Made by a program: the position numbers and the translations under genes. A stretch of 6,063 nt of DNA from Prevotellaceae bacterium. Its GTDB lineage: Bacteria; Bacteroidota; Bacteroidia; Bacteroidales; UBA932. The stretch spans positions 1 to 6,063 of the forward strand of contig JAITVR010000253.1 in the NCBI GenBank assembly GCA_031285695.1, read 5' to 3'. The notes below the pieces were generated by a model. That model ran no database searches and had not been told where the DNA came from. It was given only the letters and a program-made list of their open reading frames with translations. Shown here one piece after another: positions 4,522 through 6,063 of the stretch. How positions within the stretch are numbered: the stretch's first letter is position 1; each line of letters starts with the position of its first letter.

Positions 4522-6063
4522 TTAATCGTAATCCAAGCTCAACTCCTGCTTAAACTTCTTCAGCACAGGATTTTTTTCGGCCAAATACTTAAAGCGGTCG
4601 TCGGACGAGTACGGCTTGCTCGACTTCACTTCCGCCGCTTCAAGCATTACCTCTATCACTATGTTTTTGTTGCGCAGCTGCTTTTGCAAAAAGGTGGTCA
4701 AATACTTTTCCTCCGTTTTCATCTCCGTAAAATGCAGCGAATTATTAACTTGCAGCACAATCACATAGCTATCCTTCAGCTCCCTGCTTGCCTGCTGCAA
4801 GGCCAACTTCAAGCGCGTTTTATGCTCTAGTTGCGAAGTAATTAGCTGCTCAAATGCTGCCTGAAATTGCTCTACGGAAAACTCTAACTCCTCTGCAACT
4901 ATCTCATTATCAGATACTTGTGATGCTTTTTCTTGAGGCATTACGTTACCGCTCAGCACATTTTTCAGCTGAATGGTTTTTGGTGCAGCCACCGCCGGCG
5001 CAACCGAAACAGCCGGCGCAGGCGCAGCAGGCGCGCTACTTACCGCAGGTGGCGCAACGGGCTGAACCTTTGGCGCAGCAAGGCTTTCAGCAGGTTGAAC
5101 TTGCTTTACTTCGCTTACGTCAGGGCTTTTTTTTTCAGCCATTAAGTTCGAAATTTGCAGCAGGCAAAGCTCCACGTGCAGCCGCGGATTTCCGCTTGCC
5201 TTGTAGCCCACATCGCAGCGGTTGGCAAGGTTGAGCGCGTTGAACAAAAATCCCGCATCGCAGGCAGCGGCTTGCTCCACGTACTGCTTTTTGATGCTTT
5301 CGCTAGCTTCGAGCAGCGCCACGGTTTGCGGGTCTTTGCACACCAGCAAATCGCGAAAATGTGTGCACAAGCCGGCTACAAAGTGCTGCGCCTCAAAACC
5401 TTTTCCTAAAATTTCGTTGAAAATAAGCAGCGAATTGGTGTAGCTACCCGCTAAAAATGCTTTTGTGAGCCGAAAATAGTAGTCGTAATCAAGCACGTTG
5501 AGGTTTTCGATTACCTGTGTGTAGGTCAAATTATTTCCGCAAAACGAAACAACTTGGTCGAAGATGGAAAGTGCATCGCGCATAGCGCCGTCGGCCTTTT
5601 GCGCTATGATGTGCAGCGCGGCATCTTCGGCGGTTACGCTTTCTTTTTCGGCAATAAACTTCAAGTACTCCACCGTATCTTCCACCCTAATGCGGTTGAA
5701 ATCGTAGATTTGGCAGCGCGAAAGTATGGTGGGAATAATTTTGTGCTTTTCGGTGGTGGCCAAAATAAAAATGGCGTGCGCGGGCGGCTCCTCCAGCGTT
5801 TTCAAAAATGCGTTGAACGCTGCCGACGAAAGCATGTGCACCTCATCAATAATATACACGCTGTACTGCCCAATTTGCGGCGGAATGCGCACCTGCTCTA
5901 TGAGCTGGCGAATGTCCTCAACGGAATTATTTGAGGCGGCATCGAGCTCGTGAATGCTGTACGAGCGACCTTCGTTGAACGAAAGGCAGCTCTCGCACTG
6001 GTTGCAGGCCTCCATTTCGGGCGTGGGGTTGAGGCAGTTGATGGTTTTGGCAAAAATGCGGGC
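4522..6063 (-). CDS. dnaX: DNA polymerase III subunit gamma/tau (partial, N-terminus off window)
   Basis: 513 residues are visible; the first ~45-50, including the Walker A P-loop, lie beyond base 6063. DnaX is the ATPase of the clamp loader that opens the sliding clamp and, in the tau form, ties polymerase cores together. Visible motifs (window residue 1 at base 6063): zinc-binding cysteines 10, 20, 23 and 26; Walker B 'VYIIDEVHML' (D73-H76); sensor 1 'FILATT'; the SRC motif 'ILSRCQ' (115-117) carrying the arginine finger; and the domain III collar to about 307. An Ala/Pro/Val-rich linker (about 315-362) then leads to a C-terminal tau-like domain ending 'YLAEKNPVLKKFKQELSLDY'. The Met at 6015 is internal and not the real start, since coding sequence continues upstream in frame. 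A run of nine A on the coding strand marks the collar/linker border (see separate entry). Confidence 0.97.
   Translation of the reverse strand, partial: ARIFAKTINCLNPTPEMEACNQCESCLSFNEGRSYSIHELDAASNNSVEDIRQLIEQVRIPPQIGQYSVYIIDEVHMLSSAAFNAFLKTLEEPPAHAIFILATTEKHKIIPTILSRCQIYDFNRIRVEDTVEYLKFIAEKESVTAEDAALHIIAQKADGAMRDALSIFDQVVSFCGNNLTYTQVIENLNVLDYDYYFRLTKAFLAGSYTNSLLIFNEILGKGFEAQHFVAGLCTHFRDLLVCKDPQTVALLEASESIKKQYVEQAAACDAGFLFNALNLANRCDVGYKASGNPRLHVELCLLQISNLMAEKKSPDVSEVKQVQPAESLAAPKVQPVAPPAVSSAPAAPAPAVSVAPAVAAPKTIQLKNVLSGNVMPQEKASQVSDNEIVAEELEFSVEQFQAAFEQLITSQLEHKTRLKLALQQASRELKDSYVIVLQVNNSLHFTEMKTEEKYLTTFLQKQLRNKNIVIEVMLEAAEVKSSKPYSSDDRFKYLAEKNPVLKKFKQELSLDYD
5127..5135 (-). other. A9 slippery run in dnaX, candidate gamma-form slippage site
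   Basis: The coding strand reads ATG GCT GAA AAA AAA AGC CCT GAC GTA AGC, with nine A in a row encoding part of E-K-K-S. A shift to the -1 frame (or one extra A) gives AAG CCC TGA; a shift to +1 (or one A lost) gives GCC CTG ACG TAA. Both exits stop within four codons, right after domain III and before the Ala/Pro linker, which is where gamma ends in species that make one. In Thermus thermophilus an A9 run in dnaX causes transcriptional slippage, and in E. coli an A6G heptamer causes -1 ribosomal frameshifting. No clear Shine-Dalgarno stimulator or strong downstream hairpin is seen here, so transcriptional slippage is the better guess. Confidence 0.55.

Noticed and set aside
6013..6015. ATG at 6015 as the dnaX start
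   Set aside because: The frame continues upstream with conserved DnaX sequence (ARIFAKTINC) to the window edge, so this Met is internal.

Overview
The window looks like a chromosome segment from a member of the Bacteroidota, probably a Bacteroidales-like lineage. The evidence is the Bacteroidota-type DnaX, a FecI/FecR pair whose FecR ends in a DUF4974-type domain, a DUF3575 outer-membrane protein, weak A-rich ribosome binding sites, and genes of moderate GC separated by very AT-rich spacers. The genus cannot be fixed from the sequence alone. Every supported gene lies on the minus strand, so the window is read from its right end to its left end.

From right to left: (1) dnaX (DNA polymerase III gamma/tau), 4522-6063, with its N-terminus beyond the window; a run of nine A on its coding strand sits exactly at the core/linker junction. 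(2) A non-heme ferritin, 3885-4397, with a complete ferroxidase centre and a strong intrinsic terminator. (3) About 750 bases without a gene (3131-3884), holding a two-armed REP-like palindrome, an AT-rich stretch with a nested inverted repeat, a tandem 8-mer, and a perfect 12-copy pentanucleotide microsatellite just in front of the next gene. (4) A cell-surface-signalling operon: ECF sigma factor (2552-3130), a small soluble protein resembling a FecR N-terminal domain (2115-2426), a FecR-family anti-sigma factor (932-2137), and an outer-membrane protein with an N-terminal STN-like domain and a DUF3575 barrel (1-928, cut by the window edge). An 11-base G run (C on the coding strand) lies between the sigma gene and the small gene.

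The operon can be read as a signal-transduction chain. The outer-membrane protein would sense at the surface and pass the signal through periplasmic STN-like contacts to the C-terminal domain of FecR. FecR spans the inner membrane and would control the sigma factor. Three points make it unusual: the presumed receptor is a small DUF3575 barrel and not a TonB-dependent transporter; a second stand-alone anti-sigma-like domain is encoded; and two hypermutable simple repeats sit at control points, which suggests phase-variable expression. In dnaX, slippage at the A9 run in either direction would end translation within four codons, a plausible way to make a short gamma form. Function assignments come from sequence recognition only; no database search was run.
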